Assembly (NCBI GenBank): GCA_964343305.1
Contig: CAYFJO010000238.1
Location: 1 to 16,125, forward strand
Reading direction: 5' to 3'
DNA length: 16,125 nt
Source: CAYFJO01 sp964343305
GTDB taxonomy: Bacteria; Planctomycetota; Planctomycetia; Pirellulales; Pirellulaceae
The position numbers and the translations under genes are program-made. Positions 7,415 through 15,303 of this stretch are shown one piece after another; position 1 is the first letter of the stretch; each line of letters starts with the position of its first letter. The notes under the pieces were generated by a model that made no database searches, had not been told where the DNA came from, and saw nothing but the letters and a program-made list of their open reading frames with translations.

Positions 7415-7477
7415 GTAGCTCGACTCTCCGAGTCGAGCACTTGATGGGGGGATGCCCGACTCGGAGAGTCGAGCTAC
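7415..7477. repeat. Inverted repeat with 21-bp perfect arms between two operon genes
   Basis: The arms 7415-7435 and 7457-7477 are perfect complements, with a 21-base spacer and two further pairs after one mismatch. Each arm is itself a near palindrome (CTCGACTC-TCC-GAGTCGAG in the left arm), so alternative folds exist. It fills the 117-base gap between the DUF4175-like gene (stop at 7487) and the GDS-repeat gene (start at 7369). It looks like a REP-type dispersed element of planctomycete genomes; copies elsewhere cannot be seen from this window. It could end part of the transcript or protect the upstream message. Confidence 0.8.
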
Positions 7478-7486
7478 ATCAAAAAG

Positions 7487-9958
7487 TTAGTCGCGTAACA
7501 GGTCTTTTTTGTTCTCGTCTTTCGTGACATCGATCACTTCGTCCTGGTTGTCGATCAAGTCACGAACGATGTCGAGCAACTCTGCGTAAGTCTCAAATTT
7601 TATCAGTTTTCCTAGAATCGTGTCCAACTCAGCCAGCAAATAGTCTGCGTGATCGATGGCACTTTCAGCCGCATTGTTTGCCTCATCGGCAATTTTTTTG
7701 CTTTTCGGCTCTTTTTCCAGCGATTTTAGCTGGGTTTCCAGGGCCTCGATCAGCAATTCCAGGTCGGAAAAAACTTGGTCGCCGATCTTTTGCAGCGGCT
7801 CGGCAACTTCTTCTTTCAATCGCAACTTGCGATCTTCGGCGTCGATTCGGTTGTTTTCCAGTTGTTGATAGATGTCGCGAAAAGTGCCAGCAACTCCCAA
7901 AACCTCTTGAGCTGACTTGCGAGTTTGTAACAGCGATCGCTGTGTGAACAACAGACGCAGCGACAACAAACGGGCGGCAATCTTGTCCGCATCTTCTTTG
8001 GCGTCTTCCGGTTCACTTCCCGATCGATCGCCCGGTTCGTCTCCTGGCTCGGACCCGGCCGAAGTCAATCCATCACTCTTCACGCGGATCAACCAGTCGC
8101 GTGCATCCGTCATCTCCTGGTGGATCTGTTCCAGCCGACGTCGTTGTCCCGCCTCCTCACGATCCAGAATCGCCAGCAACTGATCCGGCGTCACAATGTC
8201 CAATTCATAGTGATCACCGCTGCCAACGTTCGGCTGGCCAGTCAAATCAAACAAGTCGGACGACTTGACAGTCACCGTGAGCTTTGCGTTCTCGGCCGGC
8301 TTCAATTCGATGGGATCTTTCTCCCGGTCACGCAGTTCACGGAAATCAACGACCATGTCCACCTTGCCGGACTTGGGAAACTCGACGGGATGTTTGTACT
8401 GGTCGATTTCGGGCGTTTGAATTTCGACCCATGCCTGGTCCGCTTTGTAGTCGTCGTCGATCTGGCCGGTCAGCGGAATGCGCACGTTGGGCGTGACTGC
8501 CGTGCCGATGCCGTGCAACTGCGTCAGAACTTCCGGCGGCTCGTCTTCGACCAGGCCGATGTAAATGCGTTCGGGGGTCTCTGCGATCACGCCGTCCTTG
8601 TCGTGCAACGTCACTTCCATCGAGACGTCCCGGTTCAACTTTCCTATTCGCAGCACAAACTCTTTGTTGTCATCGCCTTTGACTTTGATCGTCTCCGTGC
8701 GATCGGCGTCGCCTGAATCGTCGCCCGAGCTGGCAAAACGAACTTGCACTTGATCCAGTGGCTTGTTGGCTCGACCCCGCAGGCGAATGTTGGTGCCGCG
8801 CGGCAACTTGGTTCCGCTGACCCATGTTAAATCACGCGGCGTGTACAGATTGTTCTCTTCGTCGACCATGTAGTCGGGAAACACGCACTCCAGCGTCACC
8901 TTGGAAATGACCGGGTTATCCACGACCTCGATGTGATGAACACGCGTCTTGTGGTCGAATCCAACGACGTGAAAGTCCATACTCGTCAGAATGCCCTTGA
9001 ACGGCTTGCCGGCGAATGCATATGGTTGATAGCCATCGATGGGGTTACCGATTTTGCTCATGTTTTCCCAACTCGACTGGCCCTCTTCGGTTGTAAAGAA
9101 GACGGTGCAAAGGTCAGGAATCTTCATCTTGCTCGCGTTGGCTCGGACTTTTAAAACCAGATTCGATCCTTTGGCGACCTTGACCGGACCGTTGTCAAAA
9201 CTTCGCAGGTTTTCGTCGTCGCCGGAATTCTCTTCTGCATCGTCACCGGACTTCTTCGTCGTTCGCACGACCGTCCGCTGGACTTCAACGCCCACGACTT
9301 CGATTTCAGCGGCTCTCGGCCAAGGCGTGTTTCCTAACAGATACATTCGCCCGGCAGCCTGCAGCAGGAATTGATGTTGAGTGACTCCGAGCGCACCGAT
9401 CGTCAATACAAAAAAGACCGCCGCGGCCAGGTTGAATTGCAGCGGCGAAAAATTGAAAACCCGTCTTAGTCGAATGCCACCGATCTGTGCCTGCGCATCT
9501 TCGCTGGTGCGGCTAAGCATGGCGTCGTTGAATTCCTCGGCGTGGTCCGGATGCTCGGCCATTTCGACCGAAGTGACGAGGCTGTCGTGAAACTCGTCGA
9601 ACTGGCGTTCCAGCACCACCGCCATGCTGCGATCGGCCATCGGCACAAATGCGCGTCGCAGCACCCAACGATAAAAGATCGCGGCCAATGATATGACGAC
9701 TGCGGCCAGCAACGCAGCCCGCACGATCACGGGCGATTCGGGCAATCCCGCCAGCGAAGGGATCAGCGCGCCCAACTTGCGTCCAAGCCAGACCGGTCCG
9801 TAGTCGATCGCCAGGACAACCCAAAAAGTCAATCCGATCCAAGCCACTCCCAGCGCGATCCCTTCCATCCAAACGTAAGAGCGGATGCGCCATCGAAGGC
9901 CCGACAGCTTCGAAGTGATGCCACGCGAGAGTTGCGGTTTTTCGGTTTGTGTTGCCAT
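7487..9958 (-). CDS. DUF4175-like membrane protein with three TM segments and helical tail
   Basis: 823 residues. Three membrane segments are visible at about 33-52, 77-97 and 174-192. Between the second and third is a soluble helix pair containing VLERQFDEFHDSLVTSVEMAEHP, of the kind seen in DUF4175 / TIGR02302 proteins. Residues ~215-625 are beta-rich and probably several Ig-like domains, with phrases such as NPVISKVTLECVFPDYM and IGLVEDEPPEVLTQLHG. From ~630 to the end it is helical and charged (LDREEAGQRRRLEQIHQEM), with a short acidic Gly/Ser/Glu-Pro insert near 660-685. The tail DLIDNQDEVIDVTKDENKK resembles that of the next gene. The large middle probably lies outside the inner membrane. 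The ATG at 9958 has no clear Shine-Dalgarno site and begins only 14 bases after a long hairpin. Family assignment rests on architecture and is moderate. It probably works with the two vWA proteins encoded upstream. Confidence 0.85.
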   Translation of the reverse strand: MATQTEKPQLSRGITSKLSGLRWRIRSYVWMEGIALGVAWIGLTFWVVLAIDYGPVWLGRKLGALIPSLAGLPESPVIVRAALLAAVVISLAAIFYRWVLRRAFVPMADRSMAVVLERQFDEFHDSLVTSVEMAEHPDHAEEFNDAMLSRTSEDAQAQIGGIRLRRVFNFSPLQFNLAAAVFFVLTIGALGVTQHQFLLQAAGRMYLLGNTPWPRAAEIEVVGVEVQRTVVRTTKKSGDDAEENSGDDENLRSFDNGPVKVAKGSNLVLKVRANASKMKIPDLCTVFFTTEEGQSSWENMSKIGNPIDGYQPYAFAGKPFKGILTSMDFHVVGFDHKTRVHHIEVVDNPVISKVTLECVFPDYMVDEENNLYTPRDLTWVSGTKLPRGTNIRLRGRANKPLDQVQVRFASSGDDSGDADRTETIKVKGDDNKEFVLRIGKLNRDVSMEVTLHDKDGVIAETPERIYIGLVEDEPPEVLTQLHGIGTAVTPNVRIPLTGQIDDDYKADQAWVEIQTPEIDQYKHPVEFPKSGKVDMVVDFRELRDREKDPIELKPAENAKLTVTVKSSDLFDLTGQPNVGSGDHYELDIVTPDQLLAILDREEAGQRRRLEQIHQEMTDARDWLIRVKSDGLTSAGSEPGDEPGDRSGSEPEDAKEDADKIAARLLSLRLLFTQRSLLQTRKSAQEVLGVAGTFRDIYQQLENNRIDAEDRKLRLKEEVAEPLQKIGDQVFSDLELLIEALETQLKSLEKEPKSKKIADEANNAAESAIDHADYLLAELDTILGKLIKFETYAELLDIVRDLIDNQDEVIDVTKDENKKDLLRD

Positions 9959-9971
9959 GAAGGTTAAAATT

Positions 9972-10077
9972 CCAAATTACAAGCATCAAATTACAAACAA
10001 ATTTCAAAACTCAATCATCAAAAAGTTTTGGAACTTGAACGTTGAATTTTGTTTGTGATTTGGATCTTGTCATTTGG
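9972..10077. repeat. Large AT-rich imperfect inverted repeat between two operon genes
   Basis: The arms 9972-10007 and 10042-10077 are 36 bases each and match at 30 of 36 positions. The 34-base spacer allows a smaller inner hairpin (CAAAAC at 10005-10010 with GTTTTG at 10025-10030). It takes up nearly the whole 126-base gap between the second vWA gene (stop at 10085) and the DUF4175-like gene (start at 9958), and is far more AT-rich than the genes. The motif of alternating CAAAT and ACAAG/ACAAAC words is typical of dispersed intergenic repeats that I recall from planctomycete genomes. It could fold in the message and influence translation of the gene right after it. Confidence 0.75.
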
Positions 10078-10084
10078 TGCTTGT

Positions 10085-12871
10085 TTAGGCAAGTTTACTC
10101 AATCTTCGCATCAACCATTCAAGCGAAAGAACGCCGCAGATAAACATCAGCAACCAGTTCATCAGTTTTGTCGAAAAATCGGGATCAGGGGTTCCCGGCA
10201 AATAGGTTGTTTGGTTTTGCGGTTCGATCGCACTAACCAGCGACTTGCCGCCGCCGGTTCGATTCATGGCACTGTCGATGCTCTGGAAATAACCGCCGCC
10301 GTACGAGAGATCGGCCATTTCACCCAGCAATTCGTCGTGACGTTGTGGTTGCTCAATCTCCAAATCAGGAATGCGGACACGAACCTCGCGCGTCAACAAT
10401 TCCCCTTCTTCGCTGTCCGGAACAGCGACGATGACGTGGTAGTCACCTTCGTCCAACGCCGTAAACTGGCCAGCAAAAGTCCCTTCGCGCGAACTGTCTT
10501 TCAATCGCTTCAAAGTTAACGTCTCTCGACTTCCGTTGGGCGCGATCAACACCGCGTTGACCTGCTCTTCGATCAACGGAAAGTTTTGAGCATTCGTCAG
10601 AATGGCCCGCACCTCAACGTGCTCGCCCAAAATGCAGCGGTCCTTGTCCACCAGCAACACTCCGCGAGTCGAATCACGCAACAGTCGGCCTTGGGAACAC
10701 CAGCGAATCAGCTTGGTATAGTACGTTTCAAAATAGTTGGTGTCGACTTCACGAATCCGCCACATCTCGCCGCTGGCCTGGAAAAACACACGTCCCGCTC
10801 CGTAAAACTGACCAGCCAGATAAATCGGCAAAACATCGTTCGGCCCCCCGCGTGTCGACTCGTCCGAGAAGCGGGCGTACACGGCCGCGGCCGGTTTCGG
10901 TTCGTTGACCGCATAGTAACCGTAGACGCCTTCAAAGTCGTTCCATGCTTGCTTTGCTTTTTCGCTGTTCTCTTCCAACCACAAGAACTCAGCGGACGTG
11001 CCTTCGCGCGAGAACTGAAGCGGAAACGCTTCATCACCGCCGAAACGACCAGGACGAATCGTCGCCGAACCTTGGCTGAAAAACGACACAGGATACAACG
11101 CTCGCATCGTGACCATTCGCTGGTCTTCGCGGCCTCGTAATGTCCAACGCGGCGTATAAACAGGCCCAGCCACCACGACCAGCCCGCCGGCTTTTTCTGC
11201 GACCCAGCGTTCCAGCAATTCCACTTGCTCGGCGCTCAACCGGCGCCAGTCCGCATCGAACGCCAGGATGCAATCGAACTCAAACAACTCGTCAGCGTCT
11301 TCCGGAAAATCAAATCGCAACTCCTCACGTCCTTCGGCATGTGCCATGCCAGGCGTCCCGGACTGCAACCAAATGACCGATTCCGAATCGTCGTCGCGAT
11401 AGAGCTGGTTGCGTAAAAAACGAAACTCGCGCGAAGGGCCGCCGGCAATCACAAACACCTTCGTCTTTTTATCGACCACTTCGACCTTCGCGCTCTTGTT
11501 GTTGTCTTTCGCGTCCGCATCGTTGTCGGGCGGGATCACCTTCATCGTATAGATGCGACGCCCATCTTTCTTTTCGGGTGTGATGTCGAATTCCACGGAA
11601 AGTTCTTTGCCGTCGTCCAGCAAGTTTCTGGTTTGCTCGCCCTCGAAGCGTTCAATTTGATCTTCGTCGTCTTCCTGAGTCGACACCAATCGCAGCTTTG
11701 CGCGACGGCCCGTGAATCCGTACGCTTGAATGAGCCCTTTGATGGTGAACTTGTCGCCGGGATAGACACGACCAGGAGCCTGCAAGTCGACCACGCGAAC
11801 ATTCGACGGCGTCTCGGTGGAGCCAAGTCCGACGGTATAGATCGGAATGTGTGCATCGTTCGCGGCGAAAGCGGCCGTGCGGTGGCTCGACCCGGAATTG
11901 TTGCGCCCGTCGCTGAACACAATCAACCCGGCAACCGGTCCGCCACGCTCTTTATTCACCAGATATCGAACCGCGTCGCCAATGCGTGTTTCGGTGCCAC
12001 TGGGCAACAGTTCCGCCTTGAGATCAACTTCGGAATCGTCGGATTCAACTTCCTCGTCCGCGGCCTCGTCGTCCGCATCGGCTTGCTCTTCGTCGCCGGC
12101 GATGCCAACGATTCTCCAAAAGCTGACGCTTGTCGTCCGCAGATCGGCAATCGCCAGCGTCACCGTCGCGGCAACCATCAACAGCAAACTGAGAAACGAC
12201 ACCCAAGCGCCGAGACTTTCGCCATCGGGTTTGGAGCGGATCGACATCGACATCACGCCCAACACAATGGCCAAGATCAAGATCACACCCGCCCCGACCG
12301 CGATTTGACGCGATGCCTTGACGGATTCCGTTTCTGAACTTGTCAACGTACTGCCAGCCGTGTTGGACGCCAGTTCCACGTCGAGTTTTTCATATGAGGC
12401 AATTTCGGTTGGCTTCGACAACTGATCGAATCCGTAGACGATGACTTCGTGCTTCGCGCGCAGTTGCGGGATCAATCCTCCCTCGGCCAGCTCCAGCGCG
12501 ACTTGTTCCAATCGGCTTGGACCGGTGTCACTCGACGTCTGCTGGTCACGCAGCCCCATGCTGAGACTCGTGTCCACCAAAATCGAAACACGCGAGCTTT
12601 TGACGACTTTCTTTTCCGTTCGAATTCCCGGATTGATCAGAAAGATCAACATGCCAAGGAAGGCCAGAATCCGCATCGCCATCAGCGTGCAGGTTGTCCC
12701 CGCCGGCAACTCGACGCTGTCGTACAAGTACATGAACATAATGAAGACGAACAGCAACAGCGCGATCCCGCCGACCAACGCCCACCACCACCCGGTCAGT
12801 GGGAACAGCGGCTCTGGCGTAAGAAACGCTCGTGTGTCGGATTCGGCCAAGAGTGCGGCTTGTGCAAACAT
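10085..12871 (-). CDS. Membrane vWA protein with TM-containing insertion in the vWA domain
   Basis: 928 residues from the ATG at 12871, which shares one base with the upstream stop (TGATG) and has GAGGG 7 bases before it. Two TM segments at ~28-50 and ~62-81 are followed by a vWA domain. The metal-site motif D100-T-S102-L-S104 is present, then a strand VIVYGFD (143-149). The second half (T295 in ETRIGDAV, then LIVFSDGRNNSG with D321) comes only after ~140 residues. That insert holds TM helices at ~188-209 and ~220-243 and an acidic run at ~259-283. Next come beta-rich domains and a region resembling a class I glutamine amidotransferase fold (KVFVIAGGPSREFRFLRNQL to GGLVVVAGPVYTPRW) without the catalytic Cys elbow. 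A carbohydrate-binding-like beta region and a C-terminal TM at ~903-922 follow. Family knowledge places such proteins beside MoxR/DUF58 and BatA proteins. Function is unknown; a metal-dependent protein-binding role is inferred. Confidence 0.88.
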   Translation of the reverse strand: MFAQAALLAESDTRAFLTPEPLFPLTGWWWALVGGIALLLFVFIMFMYLYDSVELPAGTTCTLMAMRILAFLGMLIFLINPGIRTEKKVVKSSRVSILVDTSLSMGLRDQQTSSDTGPSRLEQVALELAEGGLIPQLRAKHEVIVYGFDQLSKPTEIASYEKLDVELASNTAGSTLTSSETESVKASRQIAVGAGVILILAIVLGVMSMSIRSKPDGESLGAWVSFLSLLLMVAATVTLAIADLRTTSVSFWRIVGIAGDEEQADADDEAADEEVESDDSEVDLKAELLPSGTETRIGDAVRYLVNKERGGPVAGLIVFSDGRNNSGSSHRTAAFAANDAHIPIYTVGLGSTETPSNVRVVDLQAPGRVYPGDKFTIKGLIQAYGFTGRRAKLRLVSTQEDDEDQIERFEGEQTRNLLDDGKELSVEFDITPEKKDGRRIYTMKVIPPDNDADAKDNNKSAKVEVVDKKTKVFVIAGGPSREFRFLRNQLYRDDDSESVIWLQSGTPGMAHAEGREELRFDFPEDADELFEFDCILAFDADWRRLSAEQVELLERWVAEKAGGLVVVAGPVYTPRWTLRGREDQRMVTMRALYPVSFFSQGSATIRPGRFGGDEAFPLQFSREGTSAEFLWLEENSEKAKQAWNDFEGVYGYYAVNEPKPAAAVYARFSDESTRGGPNDVLPIYLAGQFYGAGRVFFQASGEMWRIREVDTNYFETYYTKLIRWCSQGRLLRDSTRGVLLVDKDRCILGEHVEVRAILTNAQNFPLIEEQVNAVLIAPNGSRETLTLKRLKDSSREGTFAGQFTALDEGDYHVIVAVPDSEEGELLTREVRVRIPDLEIEQPQRHDELLGEMADLSYGGGYFQSIDSAMNRTGGGKSLVSAIEPQNQTTYLPGTPDPDFSTKLMNWLLMFICGVLSLEWLMRRLSKLA

Positions 12872-15267
12872 CAGCGTGCCCTCGCAGTCGGATGGAAGCT
12901 GCAAAGGTATGCCAGAAACTGTTCGGCGACCAGCACCAAAATCAAGATCAACAACACCCACTTGCTCAAGTTAAAACCAGCCTGCTCCATCGGGTCCGGA
13001 TTGATCTGGTCCCAATGCAAATAGGTTGGTTTGAGCTGCTCTAATTTAGTCAGCAACACGCGCTCGTCGGTGATTTCCAGGTCTCCTTCGCTGGCATCGA
13101 TGTTCAGTGCGAAACGCTCGACCTCCACCGTGCCGTCCACCATTCGAGCCCACGCTTCGTAGACGCCGGCCGTGTCGGTTTCACCATTTGGTCGCTGGTC
13201 TTCGTGGCCGCGTCCATAAAGAGCCGTCATGACCGGACCGCTTCGCCTTGCCGTGCGATTGACAATCAGCGGCTCTTCGCCCTCTTCCTCTTGACGCATG
13301 ACAAATTTGACGGTGTCGCGGTACTTGTCGGTTTTCAGCTTCCGCTGGATCGCTCCGCCCACCGTCATGGGCGAATCCTTTTGCTGGGACGTCGTCAAAT
13401 ACGACTGCAATTTTAATGCGATGACGATGAACGTGGGATTCCGTGTCCAGTTGTGCCAGACGCGTTTGTCTGAAACTGGCACCTCATCCCAGCGCGGCGC
13501 GATCGACGATGTGAACATCACGACTCGCCCGTCGCCAAATCGCTTTTCAACCACAAACGGGTCGCCCGAACGAAGCGATGCCAACACGGTGACATTCGGA
13601 TCCAACTCTGGATTCCAATCGACGTCGGGCTTGATGTATCGGTAAACCGAAACCCAGTTGAAAAACGAGTTTCGTTCGCCAGACACGGCTTCGAACACCG
13701 GGTGATCGGTGGCGAGGATGTCGGGCGTCTTTTCTTCCTCGTCGCGCGGTGATTCGAGCGCCACTTCGCGCCCCATCGAGACGGGCAGCAAACCTTGACC
13801 CTCGCGATATAAATCGACGTTGTAAAATGACGTATTCACATGGGGTCCGACGGTGATGACTGCCGTTCCACCGTTCCGCACATATTCAATAAGATTGTCA
13901 CGCCCGCGATCGTCAAGTTGGTCGACAGACAGCAAATAGATCGTGTGATATGCCGCAAGCTGCTCGGCAGTCGCGTCACGCAGATCCTTGATCGATTTCA
14001 CTTCCGGCCGAATGCCCGTCTCGCGTCGACCCGGTGCGAGTGCGTTGGTCAAATACTTCGCATTTCGTTTTTGCGCATCGCCTTCGATGATCAAGACCGG
14101 AGCGCCTTCCAAAACGTCAACAACGGCCAGACGAACGTTGTCCGTCGAAACCGAGTCGTCTTTGTCTTCCGCCAGCTTGGCTTGGATCACGTGTTTGCCG
14201 GGTTTCGTAAAAAGCACATGGACGGGCTGCGTCACTGTCTGGCCGGGCTGCACTTCGCTGAACAGCACGGTCTTGGTTTCTTCTTCGTACCCGATCGCCT
14301 TTTTCGGATCGAATCCGCCTTCTTCCGCCTTGTCGAACGACAGGGTGCGAATTTGGACGTGCAACTCTTTCGCGGTCGTCACGCCAAAGTTTTTGACGCT
14401 TACGTTGACGAACGTCGGCACGCCGGCCGCGCGAATGTCACTTCTTGGCGAGATATCCGTGATCGCCAAATTGGCCCGCGATTGCTTGACGCAGTTGACC
14501 AGTTGAATCTCGGCGTTCTGCTGTTTGAGCTTCTCCATCGATTCGCGAATCTCGGCCGGGTTGTCCCATTCCTTGGCACGGAAGTCGGACACGACATACA
14601 CGATGGCCTTCTCGCTGGTCCGCTGCTCGATCAATCGTTTGACAAGTTTGAGGGCGGGAACGGAACCCGTCGTCTGCTGGGTGACTTGAAAGATGTTCCG
14701 GCGTTCATCCAGTTCTTTGAGTTCCTTGTCGATGGCAACTGCGTTTAAGTCGGCCACATCTTCGATCTGTTCTGATGCGAGGTCGCCTGAACCACGCGTC
14801 GCCTGGGAAAACCGAATTAACGTCAAACGCTGGTTCTGATAGTGACTCGCTTGCCGCGCGATGTCGTCAACGGCCTGGTTCGCACGATCAAACACCGTGG
14901 TCCCGATCGCGCGATCCGTCATCGAAAAACTGTCGTCCACCAACACGTAGTGATGGGTTGTCTTCCCGCCCAGCAATTTGGCCAGCGGACCCTCGTCCCA
15001 GCCCATCGATTTGCGAAGATCGTTCATCAAGCCGTGCACCAACACACTCAACATGATCGCAATCAGCACCATCGTGGCCATGCGAGCCAGCAGCAGGAGC
15101 AATTGCTTGAGCCAGATCCAATTGCGGTGTTTTTTGTAACTGGCCAGCAGGAAATCCATCGCCGCCCACTTCACACGACGATGTCGCATCATGTTGATCA
15201 AATGGATCACCACGGGCACGGCAGCAAACGCTGCGAGGACTCCGCCAAGTGTTAATGCTGTTCCCAT
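12871..15267 (-). CDS. BatA-type membrane protein with vWA domain
   Basis: 798 residues. The N-terminus has the BatA / aerotolerance-regulator double-TM signature: TM at ~6-24 with PVVIHLINMMRHRRVKWAAMDFL, then a second TM at ~56-78. A vWA domain follows, with metal-site motif D111-D-S113-F-S115, a likely third-loop Thr near 199-200 and the acidic residue of VVSDFR (D228). Residues ~265-385 look like a CARDB-type beta domain, and ~388-480 like an amidotransferase-type fold without a catalytic Cys (APVLIIEGDAQ, NGGTAVITVGP). One TM helix near 768-788 ends the protein. It follows the DUF58 gene after 36 bases and is coupled to the next vWA gene. Bat proteins were linked to oxygen tolerance in Bacteroides, but that role does not transfer with certainty; a MoxR-served envelope complex is the general expectation. 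Confidence 0.9.
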   Translation of the reverse strand: MGTALTLGGVLAAFAAVPVVIHLINMMRHRRVKWAAMDFLLASYKKHRNWIWLKQLLLLLARMATMVLIAIMLSVLVHGLMNDLRKSMGWDEGPLAKLLGGKTTHHYVLVDDSFSMTDRAIGTTVFDRANQAVDDIARQASHYQNQRLTLIRFSQATRGSGDLASEQIEDVADLNAVAIDKELKELDERRNIFQVTQQTTGSVPALKLVKRLIEQRTSEKAIVYVVSDFRAKEWDNPAEIRESMEKLKQQNAEIQLVNCVKQSRANLAITDISPRSDIRAAGVPTFVNVSVKNFGVTTAKELHVQIRTLSFDKAEEGGFDPKKAIGYEEETKTVLFSEVQPGQTVTQPVHVLFTKPGKHVIQAKLAEDKDDSVSTDNVRLAVVDVLEGAPVLIIEGDAQKRNAKYLTNALAPGRRETGIRPEVKSIKDLRDATAEQLAAYHTIYLLSVDQLDDRGRDNLIEYVRNGGTAVITVGPHVNTSFYNVDLYREGQGLLPVSMGREVALESPRDEEEKTPDILATDHPVFEAVSGERNSFFNWVSVYRYIKPDVDWNPELDPNVTVLASLRSGDPFVVEKRFGDGRVVMFTSSIAPRWDEVPVSDKRVWHNWTRNPTFIVIALKLQSYLTTSQQKDSPMTVGGAIQRKLKTDKYRDTVKFVMRQEEEGEEPLIVNRTARRSGPVMTALYGRGHEDQRPNGETDTAGVYEAWARMVDGTVEVERFALNIDASEGDLEITDERVLLTKLEQLKPTYLHWDQINPDPMEQAGFNLSKWVLLILILVLVAEQFLAYLCSFHPTARAR
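12879..12883 (-). promoter_or_regulatory. Shine-Dalgarno site of the second vWA gene, inside the first vWA gene
   Basis: GAGGG on the minus strand lies 7 bases before the ATG at 12871, within the last codons of the upstream gene. With the TGATG junction this indicates translational coupling, and it rejects the longer in-frame start at 12961. Confidence 0.65.
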
Positions 15268-15303
15268 GTCTATTTGTCGCCTATCGCGGATCGAAAGGCG
15301 GCA

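Noticed and set aside
12872..12961. A start 30 codons further upstream for the second vWA gene
   Set aside because: It would overlap the upstream gene by 90 bases and add a non-hydrophobic, unconserved-looking leader. The ATG at 12871 has a good ribosome site and the TGATG junction.
13840..14748. A 302-codon + strand open frame opposite the BatA-type gene
   Set aside because: It is antisense to a well-supported conserved gene, and its product has no recognisable domain; a codon-bias shadow.
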